20,962 nucleotides of DNA from CAYRUP01 sp964578975 (lineage in GTDB: Bacteria > Pseudomonadota > Gammaproteobacteria > DSM-16500). The DNA lies in the NCBI GenBank assembly GCA_964578975.1, contig CAZOFA010000039.1, forward strand, positions 1 through 20,962. The letters run 5' to 3'. The notes under the pieces were generated by a model. The model saw only the letters and a list, made by a program, of their open reading frames with translations. It was not told where the DNA came from and ran no database searches. Below, piece by piece: positions 7,986-15,278 of this stretch (positions are counted from its first letter, which is position 1; each line of letters begins with the position of its first letter). A program made the position numbers and the translations under genes.

Positions 7986-8198
7986 TCACCGCTGTTCCAT
8001 CGCTAAAGGAATAATTTGCCCTTCTATGGTGGTTGCATAATAGTGATGTGGAGCTCTAAATAAAACTAAATAAACGATAAACACAATTAACACGACAATT
8101 AAAGCAACTGAAAACAGTAATGCACGCAATACACTGCGATATTTATCGCGATAAAAATCGCTTTGTAATCTAGCAATTTCATGTCTGTTCCCAATCAT
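7986..8198 (-). CDS. icmM: DotJ/IcmM-like short membrane protein (DotI N-terminal paralogue)
   Basis: Only 70 aa, but a real gene by position, ribosome site (GAGAGG about 6 nt before the ATG) and homology. It consists of a cytosolic motif LQSDFYRDKY (11-20), one membrane segment (about 26-47) and a short periplasmic tail (PHHYYATTIEGQIIPLAMEQR). These match the first 65-70 residues of the three IcmL copies that follow. In L. pneumophila, DotJ (94 aa) has the same architecture, sits at the same place between icmN and icmL, and forms an inner-membrane complex with DotI. It is not a frameshifted icmL: the next frame begins directly with the N-terminus of a complete icmL, not a missing periplasmic domain. 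The stop overlaps only the upstream GTG alternative of that gene. Confidence 0.8.
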   Translation of the reverse strand: MIGNRHEIARLQSDFYRDKYRSVLRALLFSVALIVVLIVFIVYLVLFRAPHHYYATTIEGQIIPLAMEQR

Positions 8199-8226
8199 TT
8201 TAACCTCTCGGATCTTAAAACAGCTC

Positions 8227-8940
8227 TCAAGCCGGTAATTTTTCTAAGGTGATTTCCACGCGATCATTCGCATCGCCGTCAGCGACAACTGGTTTAGATT
8301 CTCCTCCACCAATACCGTACAACAAACGAGTATTTGTGCGAGCACGCCACAAATATTTCACGACCGAATTCGATTGTTGCTGCGTGATTGAAAGACTCAC
8401 ACGCTCAGGTAATGTGGCATTCGCATAAGTTGTAATCGTGACGGATATATTTGGATAACTGCTGATATAGCTTGCGACCAAATTTAATGTTTCATAAGCA
8501 TAGGGTTGAAGGTCAGGTGTATTTTCAACAAAAACATATTTAGAGGGCAACACAATTAAGATTTGATCGCCCAACATAATGACTTTGTTACCGCGATTAA
8601 TAATTTGATCCGCCAGGGTTGTATTTTCATCAATATAAGCACCTAATGCACCACCAAATATTGCGCCTCCTGCCGCACCCGGTAAAATTCCGCTACCACC
8701 GGATGCCACACCGCCCACCAGCGCGCCGGTTGCGCCACCCAGCATCATACCTTTTGTCTTTTGACTCGTCCCTTGATACGCTTCGGTCACGCTGATACCG
8801 TTACTATCAAATGCATCAGCCGCGCCCTGATAAGTTGAATGAAATTGACTTGACGCATCTCGGGAAACATTCGATGAAGCGCATCCTTGCAATAAAGCAA
8901 ATATCAGTGCAAAAAGAAAAATGCGATATCGTATTTCCAT
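8227..8940 (-). CDS. icmN: IcmN/DotK, outer-membrane lipoprotein with glycine zipper and OmpA-like domain
   Basis: DotK is a lipoprotein of the Dot/Icm outer-membrane core that carries an OmpA-like, peptidoglycan-binding-type domain. The start chosen is the ATG at 8938-8940, giving 237 aa. The frame is open to 9006, but the extra residues are encoded partly by a palindromic repeat and would bury the signal peptide. From 8940 the N-terminus is a textbook lipoprotein signal (FLFALIFALLQGC, lipid site C20, Ala at +2). A glycine-zipper hairpin follows at 64-102 (LGGATGALVGGV ... AGGAIFGGALGAYI). The OmpA-like domain at about 118-237 includes ISVTITTYAN, a Gln-rich helix, and DANDRVEITLEKL. L. pneumophila DotK is about 189 aa, so the zipper segment appears to be an addition. 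The ribosome site is weak for either start. Confidence 0.82.
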   Translation of the reverse strand: MEIRYRIFLFALIFALLQGCASSNVSRDASSQFHSTYQGAADAFDSNGISVTEAYQGTSQKTKGMMLGGATGALVGGVASGGSGILPGAAGGAIFGGALGAYIDENTTLADQIINRGNKVIMLGDQILIVLPSKYVFVENTPDLQPYAYETLNLVASYISSYPNISVTITTYANATLPERVSLSITQQQSNSVVKYLWRARTNTRLLYGIGGGESKPVVADGDANDRVEITLEKLPA

Positions 8941-8973
8941 TGCGTGTGCGATTCCCATATTTAAGTAACTGAT

Positions 8974-9056
8974 AATCGTGAACGTGAACGTTTGCGGCCT
9001 TGTCATTGCGAGCGAAGCGAAGCAATGACAAAGCGCAGACCTTCACGTTCACGATT
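8974..9056. repeat. Long imperfect palindromic repeat between icmO and icmN
   Basis: The outer arms AATCGTGAACGTGAA (8974-8988) and TTCACGTTCACGATT (9042-9056) are perfect reverse complements and contain the hexamer GTGAAC twice. Inner arms TTGTCATTGC and GCAATGACAA flank a loop GAGCGAAGCGAA, with a partly paired stretch between. The core GTCATTGCGAGCGAAGCGAAGCAATGAC is the kind of dispersed intergenic palindrome I recognise from many bacterial genomes; its sister lies at the end of this window. Transcribed from either strand it would make a very stable hairpin inside the icm transcript. Confidence 0.85.
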
Positions 9057-9107
9057 TAAATCTTCTAGAAATTTTATACCATAAGCAGGATAAGCGATAG
9101 TGTGAAC

Positions 9108-11447
9108 TTAGGTTTGAGCTTGTAAACTCTCGACATAACTTGCCAACTGCGTCGCTGCTTCAACCACTGCGGGAAGTTCCAAGAAAAGCCCTGTCACGTC
9201 TGGCGGGTAATCGGTTGCATTTAACATATCTTTAAGAATTTCATTGGTAATTGAATTCGCTTGCGATCCTGAGCGACCCAATACTCTTTCTAACAATTCA
9301 ACTTTGTCTTTCACATAAGCTTTATTGATTAACGGCGCTGAGAAACGATCCCATTGCGCTGCACCGACCAATTGTTTGATGTCATCGCCCAATGGCACCT
9401 TCAAGAAAATATTGATGCGGCCTTCAACCACTTCTTCCACCACCAATGTTTCTTCTTCTGTCGGTGCGCTACTGCGATTATGAAAAGCTAACAACGCTGA
9501 GACACCGCGTTCAATCGGATTCGTCTCGGGTTGTTGATTCATTGCAGTTGAAATAACATTAATTTCCTCTGATTCATCACGCGCGTAATCAAGCAATTCA
9601 TTGTGATCCATGACTTGCGTAAATTGAGCAAGTCGATTATCTAAATCAAGCAGTACGCGATTCAGCGGGGGTTCGACTTTTAAAAATTGATTAATGCGCA
9701 TGCGTTCTGGTGGCTGAGGATTCGCAAAAAACATCGTGGCACGCACAATACGCGATTTAAAGAAAATGTGCGCTTCACCTTCACGTTGTTCTTTCAGATC
9801 TAACAAATCAATACGCGCTCTTTTTTCCGAGGAAGCACTGCGACTATCCATATAATTATTTAACACGCTCTGAGCATTCGTTTGAAATGAATCAACTTTT
9901 GTGACATAGGATTCACCGGCGGTTTTTTGGAAAAATTCCCACGTTTCCATCGGATCTTCTAATTTCATACAAATTTTAATATTGGTATTAGCACCAATTG
10001 ACGCTGCTTCTTCTTTCGATGCTTTTTGAAACGCGGGTAAATCTTGTCCGGCAAAAATAACGGAAAATCCCAATGAACGTGCTTGTGCTGGCACGACAGC
10101 AAAACCTTTCACCGCATAATAACCATATTCGTCCAAGATACACATGTAGGGAGTTGGCGCATTCGTTGGTTTACGCGTAATGACTTCTTTATACGTTCCT
10201 TCCACCGATTCACCAAGACCGGCTGCCATCATCGCTTTGAGCGATGCAATGATCACTTTACCTAAATTCGCTAATTCATCTGGCGATTTTTCCAATGCCG
10301 GTAACAACACCACTAAAATTCGACGATTCAACACCACATCTTTTAAATCCACTTCAGCGAGATTGGTACGAATGATATGACCATACGTATCTGCGAGTGC
10401 ACCGAATACTTTTGTCAATTGCATGGTAATAAATCCATGCTGTTCGAACACTTGGGAACTTTGTTTACCTTTTTTGGTTTTATCAAATCCAGGCAGTGTC
10501 ATGAGATAGTTATAAATCGGTTCAAGCACAAGTTCTGGTGCATCCGCCAAACTCACCGGTTCTTGATTGTCACGAATAAACATTTTATCCAGACCAATCG
10601 CTTCCAAACGAGTTAAGTCAAAATAATTACGAATGCTATTTGCATCCAACAAAATTTTGCCTTTATCCCGCATGTAAACCAACACTTTCATCAATGCTTG
10701 CACGAACACAATGGCGCGACCTTTCCACATGTCGCCGTCAGCGGATTGACCGCTCGAGTCCATCAAGCTCACCACTAATTGTGACAACATTTCAGAAGAA
10801 CCACGACAAAACGGATTCATCGTATTCGATAAACGTTTTTCTTGTGCGCCAATAATATCGCGCGCACCCGTCATGAAATTAATCAGTAATAAATCATCTT
10901 CACGCCCCATCGAGCGCGCCATGGAAAATACTTTGGCGAATAAACTGTTATCACCTTTACCATCGACATACAAAAAACCGCTACCTTGTACGAGCGCATT
11001 AAATGCAATGGATACTAACGCTTCCGTTTTACCACTACCGGTTGAACCAAAAATCAAAACGTGGGTACGCATGTCATCATTGTTAAACCATAATTCTTCG
11101 CGATTTGATTTTTTGTTACCGAAAAAACAAATCCCGCGTGCTTTACGTGGTTTATTTGAGCCGGGTAACGGATCATTGTAATCTAATGCTTCAGAACGCT
11201 GCGGCATACGAAAAGGTAATTTATATTTACGCGTAAATGCATAAAGAAAAACACAAAGTGCCACAATAAAAACAACATCGGCGAGCGCAGACACAATAAA
11301 TGAGGCAAATGAACATCCCAGCAAAACAGCTGCGCTATTAATCGGATCTTTGAAGAAATCAACCATCTTCATGCCCAGCGTGCGTGTATCACGCAGTAAC
11401 ATGCGCGGGGCTAACTCATGTTCTTCTTCTAAACCACGTTGATGCAT
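9108..11447 (-). CDS. icmO: IcmO/DotL, type IV coupling ATPase
   Basis: DotL is the VirD4-like ATPase that receives effectors and feeds them into the Dot/Icm channel. At 779 aa it matches the Legionella protein (783). Two hydrophobic segments lie at about 37-72. Walker A GSTGSGKT is at 134-141 and Walker B MCILDEYG at 435-442, followed by the conserved FAGQDLPAF (465-473). The region after about 590 is the C-terminal extension that in Legionella binds DotN, IcmS-IcmW and LvgA. It is present here, with an acidic middle (TEEETLVVEEVVEG), which suggests that adaptor binding is kept. The ATG lies 17 nt after the icmP stop. All catalytic motifs are intact. Confidence 0.96.
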   Translation of the reverse strand: MHQRGLEEEHELAPRMLLRDTRTLGMKMVDFFKDPINSAAVLLGCSFASFIVSALADVVFIVALCVFLYAFTRKYKLPFRMPQRSEALDYNDPLPGSNKPRKARGICFFGNKKSNREELWFNNDDMRTHVLIFGSTGSGKTEALVSIAFNALVQGSGFLYVDGKGDNSLFAKVFSMARSMGREDDLLLINFMTGARDIIGAQEKRLSNTMNPFCRGSSEMLSQLVVSLMDSSGQSADGDMWKGRAIVFVQALMKVLVYMRDKGKILLDANSIRNYFDLTRLEAIGLDKMFIRDNQEPVSLADAPELVLEPIYNYLMTLPGFDKTKKGKQSSQVFEQHGFITMQLTKVFGALADTYGHIIRTNLAEVDLKDVVLNRRILVVLLPALEKSPDELANLGKVIIASLKAMMAAGLGESVEGTYKEVITRKPTNAPTPYMCILDEYGYYAVKGFAVVPAQARSLGFSVIFAGQDLPAFQKASKEEAASIGANTNIKICMKLEDPMETWEFFQKTAGESYVTKVDSFQTNAQSVLNNYMDSRSASSEKRARIDLLDLKEQREGEAHIFFKSRIVRATMFFANPQPPERMRINQFLKVEPPLNRVLLDLDNRLAQFTQVMDHNELLDYARDESEEINVISTAMNQQPETNPIERGVSALLAFHNRSSAPTEEETLVVEEVVEGRINIFLKVPLGDDIKQLVGAAQWDRFSAPLINKAYVKDKVELLERVLGRSGSQANSITNEILKDMLNATDYPPDVTGLFLELPAVVEAATQLASYVESLQAQT

Positions 11448-11464
11448 AAATTTACCTCAGGCCG

Positions 11465-12595
11465 TCACTCTTTTTCATCTGGCTTGTAAACAATTTCTTT
11501 CAACGCTACTTCCAATGCATTCGTCGCTTCTTCAACCATCGGCACGAGCAATTTTCTCCCCATTTCTTTTTCAGCAGTCCAATGAGAAAACGGACCTGCG
11601 ACTTCTGAAAACGGAGTTTGTCGTCCCACCGTATTCAACATATACCACAGTCTGCGATCGACTGGCTTAAGCCATAAAAAATCAGCGGGTGCTTGCACAC
11701 CATCGCTGCGCGCGGCTTCCAACATTTCTGCCATCACTGTTAAAAGATACGCGTGTGATTGAACAATTTGTTGAATGAGTTTTGTGTTGTAATGTTTTTT
11801 ACATAATTCTTCAGCGCCTGTGAAATCAAGTTTGGCCTGCGATGAACGATTAATGCGAGTAAATAATTCAGCAGCACCTTTACCATCTCCATTGATGCGT
11901 GCAGAAAATGCGGCAAACAAGGCTTTCACATGCAAAGGAACGCGATCAATCCCAGGCCACACGGGACCCAATTGAATCGCAAAAATTTTATTAGCCTGTC
12001 CGCGCTTCAAACGCACTTCGATTTTATTCATTTCTTTGCGCGACATGGATTCTGTGGGGGGGCGTTTAAATTCTTCTAACAAATTGTAGCGTTTACAAAA
12101 TTGCATCGGATTGAGTGCCATTGCCCACGGCCCTTTATCAATATCCGTGGTAATTAAATTAAGACCTGCGACAGGTGCAATCTGCGGCCAATTATCTTTT
12201 TCAGCGAGCACAAGATCGCGCATCGAATAGGTGCGTTTAAAAATACGCGTTGAGCTAGAAAAATAAATGGCACACGCCATCCCAATGATCAGCAACGCAA
12301 GTGGATAACGGATATAATCGCCCACCGCCGTTCCTGCTTTCATAATGTCATCAAAGTTCAATTTACTTTTATCGGAATGGATCGAGGTGTCTAAACTGGC
12401 ACGAACATTATCTAAACTGCTGGTAAATAAACTTACCACATTGGCTTCTTGTAATTTGATTTGGAAATAAAAAGTGATAATGGAATCTTTAAACATAATC
12501 CAGATCACTGTGCCGAAGATAAATATGGCCGCGACAATCCACAACATCGACATCGAATTATCAGATTGATTAGGTTGTGGCGCAGCACCTGCCAT
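11465..12595 (-). CDS. icmP: IcmP/DotM, coupling-complex inner-membrane protein
   Basis: DotM works with DotL in the coupling complex; its cytosolic domain binds effectors with Glu-rich signals. The frame opens at a GTG (12602-12604), but the ATG at 12593-12595 is preferred because AAGG lies 8 nt upstream and the GTG has no ribosome site. This gives 376 aa, matching the family. Membrane segments lie at about 18-34 and 98-113, and the soluble domain covers 120-376 (for example IFAIQLGPVWPGIDRVPLHVKALF and the closing YMLNTVGRQTPFSEVAGPFSHW). It is the first gene of the Dot/Icm block in this window. No icmQ, icmR, icmS or icmT follows upstream: the next gene is dksA. Confidence 0.94.
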   Translation of the reverse strand: MAGAAPQPNQSDNSMSMLWIVAAIFIFGTVIWIMFKDSIITFYFQIKLQEANVVSLFTSSLDNVRASLDTSIHSDKSKLNFDDIMKAGTAVGDYIRYPLALLIIGMACAIYFSSSTRIFKRTYSMRDLVLAEKDNWPQIAPVAGLNLITTDIDKGPWAMALNPMQFCKRYNLLEEFKRPPTESMSRKEMNKIEVRLKRGQANKIFAIQLGPVWPGIDRVPLHVKALFAAFSARINGDGKGAAELFTRINRSSQAKLDFTGAEELCKKHYNTKLIQQIVQSHAYLLTVMAEMLEAARSDGVQAPADFLWLKPVDRRLWYMLNTVGRQTPFSEVAGPFSHWTAEKEMGRKLLVPMVEEATNALEVALKEIVYKPDEKE

Positions 12596-12638
12596 AGTTC
12601 CCACCTTGAATTAGACGCGTTAATACATTCTATATTTA

Positions 12639-12665
12639 ATTATATACTAACACCACACACAACAA
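12639..12665 (-). promoter_or_regulatory. Candidate promoter for the icmP-icmO... operon
   Basis: The minus strand has a perfect TATAAT (complement of 12639-12644) about 44 nt before the icmP ATG. TTGTTG (complement of 12660-12665) lies 15 nt upstream, or ATTGTT at 16 nt. The -35 is poor. Position at the head of the minus-strand Dot/Icm block supports it. Confidence 0.4.
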
Positions 12666-12734
12666 TGCCCACGCGACGACGTTGTTTTTTCTTTTTGTTA
12701 TCATAAAGTTATAGTTGATGATCCTTTGTTTTGC

Positions 12735-12799
12735 GTGCCCGTGCCCGTGTGCGTGCCCGCGCCCGTCTTTTCTTTGTAAAAAGCTTTAACCAAGACGGG
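12735..12799. repeat. Degenerate GTGCCC hexamer repeat with adjoining inverted repeat
   Basis: Five six-base units occur at 12735-12764: GTGCCC, GTGCCC, GTGTGC, GTGCCC, GCGCCC. The last runs into CCCGTCTT (12762-12769), whose exact reverse complement AAGACGGG is at 12792-12799, leaving a 22-nt loop with AAAGCTTT. It lies between the dksA stop and the icmP promoter. There is no T-tract after the stem on the minus strand, so it is not a standard terminator, though it may still slow transcription out of dksA. Confidence 0.6.
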
Positions 12800-12812
12800 T
12801 ACGAAGTTTGAG

Positions 12813-13256
12813 TTAACCACCTTGCTTTTCGCGGATTTCATCTAACATTTTACAATCAATACACAATGTAGCAGTAGGACGTGCCTCAAGCCGACGCAAA
12901 CCAATTTCGACACCGCACACTTCGCAATAGCCGTATTCTTTATCCGTGAGTAATTGTAATGATTCCTCAATTTTCTTCAGCAATTTACGTTCACGATCGC
13001 GTGCACGTAATTCTAAACGAAATTCTTCTTCTTGGCTGGCTCGATCATTGGGATCGGCATAATTAACAATGTCATCTTTCATGTGATGAACCGTACGATC
13101 TGCTTCTTCCATGATTTGTTTGCGTAACATGGTTAAAATTTTCGTAAAATGATCACGCATTTTGGCGCCCATATATTCTTCATTTTTTTTAGGCTTATAA
13201 GGTGCGATGCCTAAAACTTCTAAACTCGGTTCTAAAATGTCTTTAATCGTCGCCAT
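12813..13256 (-). CDS. dksA: DksA, RNA polymerase-binding transcription factor
   Basis: DksA binds the secondary channel of RNA polymerase and potentiates ppGpp control of rRNA, amino-acid and stress genes. In Legionella and Coxiella relatives it feeds into the switch to the transmissive state. The 147 aa are of usual length. The coiled coil spans about 33-105, with the tip motif DPNDRASQEEE at 68-78 (D71, A73 conserved). The C4 zinc finger is C111, C114, C132 and C135 (YCEVCGVEIG...LCIDC). The ATG at 13254-13256 has a clear AGGAGA ribosome site. It stands alone: 108 nt separate it from prmC upstream and 217 nt from icmP downstream. Confidence 0.97.
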   Translation of the reverse strand: MATIKDILEPSLEVLGIAPYKPKKNEEYMGAKMRDHFTKILTMLRKQIMEEADRTVHHMKDDIVNYADPNDRASQEEEFRLELRARDRERKLLKKIEESLQLLTDKEYGYCEVCGVEIGLRRLEARPTATLCIDCKMLDEIREKQGG

Positions 13257-13303
13257 ACTGCGTTCTCCTAAATATCATCCCTAATATTTTTACATCAATG
13301 AAA

Positions 13304-13330
13304 TCTATACCAAAAATTTTCGCTAATCAA
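13304..13330 (-). promoter_or_regulatory. Candidate dksA promoter with extended -10
   Basis: The minus strand reads TGGTATAGA, an extended -10 (TG-N-TATAGA; hexamer is the complement of 13304-13309). TTGATT lies 15 nt upstream (complement of 13325-13330). The extended -10 makes up for the short spacer. The start would fall about 40 nt before the dksA ATG. Confidence 0.4.
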
Positions 13331-13364
13331 TTAATCTGATTTCGCTTGGGTAAGAAAAATAATA

Positions 13365-14195
13365 TTATTGTTTTTGTGCACAGGTTACGCGCGGTAAACC
13401 CGCTAAATCTCGATGCAATTCAATATGGTGATAACCAAAATCCATAAAAAAATTTTTTATTTGAGCATCTTGCTCACTCCCATGCTCCAACAACAGCACC
13501 CCATCCGTGCATAGATATTCTCTTGCAGCATGGATAATATGCCGAAGATCATACAACCCATTTTCAGTTGACACCAACGCCGCACGCGGCTCATGAAGTA
13601 ACGCGCCTTGCAAATGCGGATCATCGGGTGCGATATACGGAGGGTTGCTGACGATAGCATCGAATTGAATATGCGGCAATACATCGCACCAATTTCCTTG
13701 CCGAAAAATGACATTTTTAATTTGTAATCGTTGTGCATTCAATTGCGCGATTTGCAGTGCTTCAGAACTTGCATCAATCGCATAAATCGTCCAAGTCGGT
13801 TGCGCCACGGCAAGTGCGAGTGCAATTGCGCCGGATCCCGTGCCAAGATCTGCAATGATTTTGTGCTCGCCCTGAATTTTTTTGAGTGTGAGCTCAACTA
13901 ATAATTCTGTTTCCGGACGCGGAATCAGTGTGGCGTCCGTCACAATAAAATCCAGCGACCAAAATTCTCTGTGTCCCGTGCAATAGGCCAGAGGAATATG
14001 CTGCGCGCGTTTCGCAATTAATTTTTTGAATGACGCGAATTCATCCGACGTTAATTCACGTTCGGAAAAAGCCAATAAATAACTGCGCGAAACATTCAAC
14101 ACATGCGCTAATAATATTTCTGCATCCAATGACGGTGTGTCGGAGACCGCAATTAATTCGTGTTTTGCCCACTGCAACGTTGATTTCAAATCCAA
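13365..14195 (-). CDS. prmC: PrmC/HemK, release factor glutamine N5-methyltransferase
   Basis: Methylates the GGQ glutamine of release factors RF1 and RF2 using S-adenosylmethionine. The 276 aa are of normal length. The N-terminal helical domain (1-85) is followed by the Rossmann methyltransferase core: PRPETELLVEL (92-102), SAM-binding DLGTGSG (116-122) and the catalytic NPPY (184-187). The start is unusual: TTG at 14193-14195, directly after the prfA TAA. No in-frame ATG lies near, and the N-terminus (LKSTLQWAKHEL...DAEILLAHVL) aligns with known PrmC from this point. A GGTGAT ribosome site sits in the prfA 3' end. Tight linkage to its substrate gene prfA is the classic arrangement. Confidence 0.95.
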   Translation of the reverse strand: MDLKSTLQWAKHELIAVSDTPSLDAEILLAHVLNVSRSYLLAFSERELTSDEFASFKKLIAKRAQHIPLAYCTGHREFWSLDFIVTDATLIPRPETELLVELTLKKIQGEHKIIADLGTGSGAIALALAVAQPTWTIYAIDASSEALQIAQLNAQRLQIKNVIFRQGNWCDVLPHIQFDAIVSNPPYIAPDDPHLQGALLHEPRAALVSTENGLYDLRHIIHAAREYLCTDGVLLLEHGSEQDAQIKNFFMDFGYHHIELHRDLAGLPRVTCAQKQ

Positions 14196-15278
14196 TTAAT
14201 CACCCAATTCTTTTAACAAATCAGCTTGATGTTCATGAATCAGTGCGTTGGTCACTTCAGCTAAATCACCGTTAATAATCGCAGGTAATTTATAAAGCGT
14301 TAAATTAATGCGATGATCCGTCAAACGTCCTTGCGGAAAATTATAGGTGCGAATTCGTTCCGAGCGATCGCCCGTTCCCACTAAATTGCGTCGCGTTTCC
14401 GCTTGCTGTTGCTGTTGTTTATTGCGTTCTTCTGCAAGTAATTTTGCTTTTAAGAGTGACATGGCACGCGCGCGATTTTTATGTTGTGAACGTTCATCCT
14501 GACATTCCACTACCGTGCCAGTCGGAATGTGCGTCAAGCGAATGGCAGAATCGGTTTTTTGCACGTGTTGTCCTCCAGCGCCTGATGCACGAAATGTATC
14601 AGTACGAATATCCGCGGGATTCAAATCAATATCTTCCACTTCATCCACTTCAGGCATCACCGCGATGGTACAGGTTGATGTATGAATACGCCCTTGCGCT
14701 TCAGTGGCAGGCACGCGCTGTACGCGATGCACCCCCGATTCAAATTTAAAACGTGAATAAGCGCCCTGCCCAATAATGCGTAAAATAATTTCTTTATAGC
14801 CACCCTGCTCACTCGAATGCGCGCTAATTAATTCAACTTGCCAACCTTGTGTTTCCGCATAACGCGTATACATACGACTTAAATCACCGGCAAAAATAGA
14901 GGCTTCATCGCCACCGGCGCCCGCGCGAATTTCTAAATAAATATTGCTGTCATCATGCGGATCACGTGGCAATAATAAAATTTGTAATTCTGTTTCGAGG
15001 GTTGCAATTTTTTTTTGTGTTTCTTCTAATTCTTGTTTTGCCATTTGCTGCATGTCCGGATCAGATTCATTCAGCAATTCTTTTGCGCCTTCCAAGGTTT
15101 TAAGACAAGCTTGATAATTTTTAAAATTTTGCACGACCGGTTCAAGCTGAGAATATTCTTTGGAATAATCACGAAAACGATTTTGCTGATTAATCACTTC
15201 AGGATCGGATAAGAGCGCGCCTAATTCTTCATGTCGCTCAACCAGCGATTGCAATTTTTTTTCTAAAGATGGTTTCAT
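14196..15278 (-). CDS. prfA: Peptide chain release factor 1
   Basis: RF1 reads UAA and UAG stop codons and releases the finished peptide. The 360 aa are the standard length. The stop-codon recognition motif PAT is at 190-192 (RVPATEAQGRIHTST), which marks RF1 and not RF2 (SPF). The catalytic GGQ is at 235-237 (GAGGQHVQKTDSAIRLTH). No frameshift site is present, again unlike RF2. The ATG at 15276-15278 overlaps the hemA stop by 3 nt, and the stop abuts the prmC TTG. hemA-prfA-prmC therefore form one compact, probably translationally coupled operon. Confidence 0.98.
   Translation of the reverse strand: MKPSLEKKLQSLVERHEELGALLSDPEVINQQNRFRDYSKEYSQLEPVVQNFKNYQACLKTLEGAKELLNESDPDMQQMAKQELEETQKKIATLETELQILLLPRDPHDDSNIYLEIRAGAGGDEASIFAGDLSRMYTRYAETQGWQVELISAHSSEQGGYKEIILRIIGQGAYSRFKFESGVHRVQRVPATEAQGRIHTSTCTIAVMPEVDEVEDIDLNPADIRTDTFRASGAGGQHVQKTDSAIRLTHIPTGTVVECQDERSQHKNRARAMSLLKAKLLAEERNKQQQQQAETRRNLVGTGDRSERIRTYNFPQGRLTDHRINLTLYKLPAIINGDLAEVTNALIHEHQADLLKELGD

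Noticed and set aside
7969..7989. GTG start for the first icmL overlapping the dotJ stop
   Set aside because: The ATG at 7966-7968 has the better-placed ribosome site and gives the usual N-terminus.
8941..9006. N-terminal extension of icmN to 9006
   Set aside because: It runs into the palindromic repeat, lacks a ribosome site and would put 22 residues ahead of a clear lipoprotein signal.
8816..9052. 78-aa minus-strand frame with RFARNDKA
   Set aside because: The start is the translated dispersed repeat and the rest is an out-of-frame reading of icmN.
13345..13364. AATAATATTATT hairpin with a short T run after prmC
   Set aside because: All A/T pairs and a broken T-tract; too weak to call a terminator.
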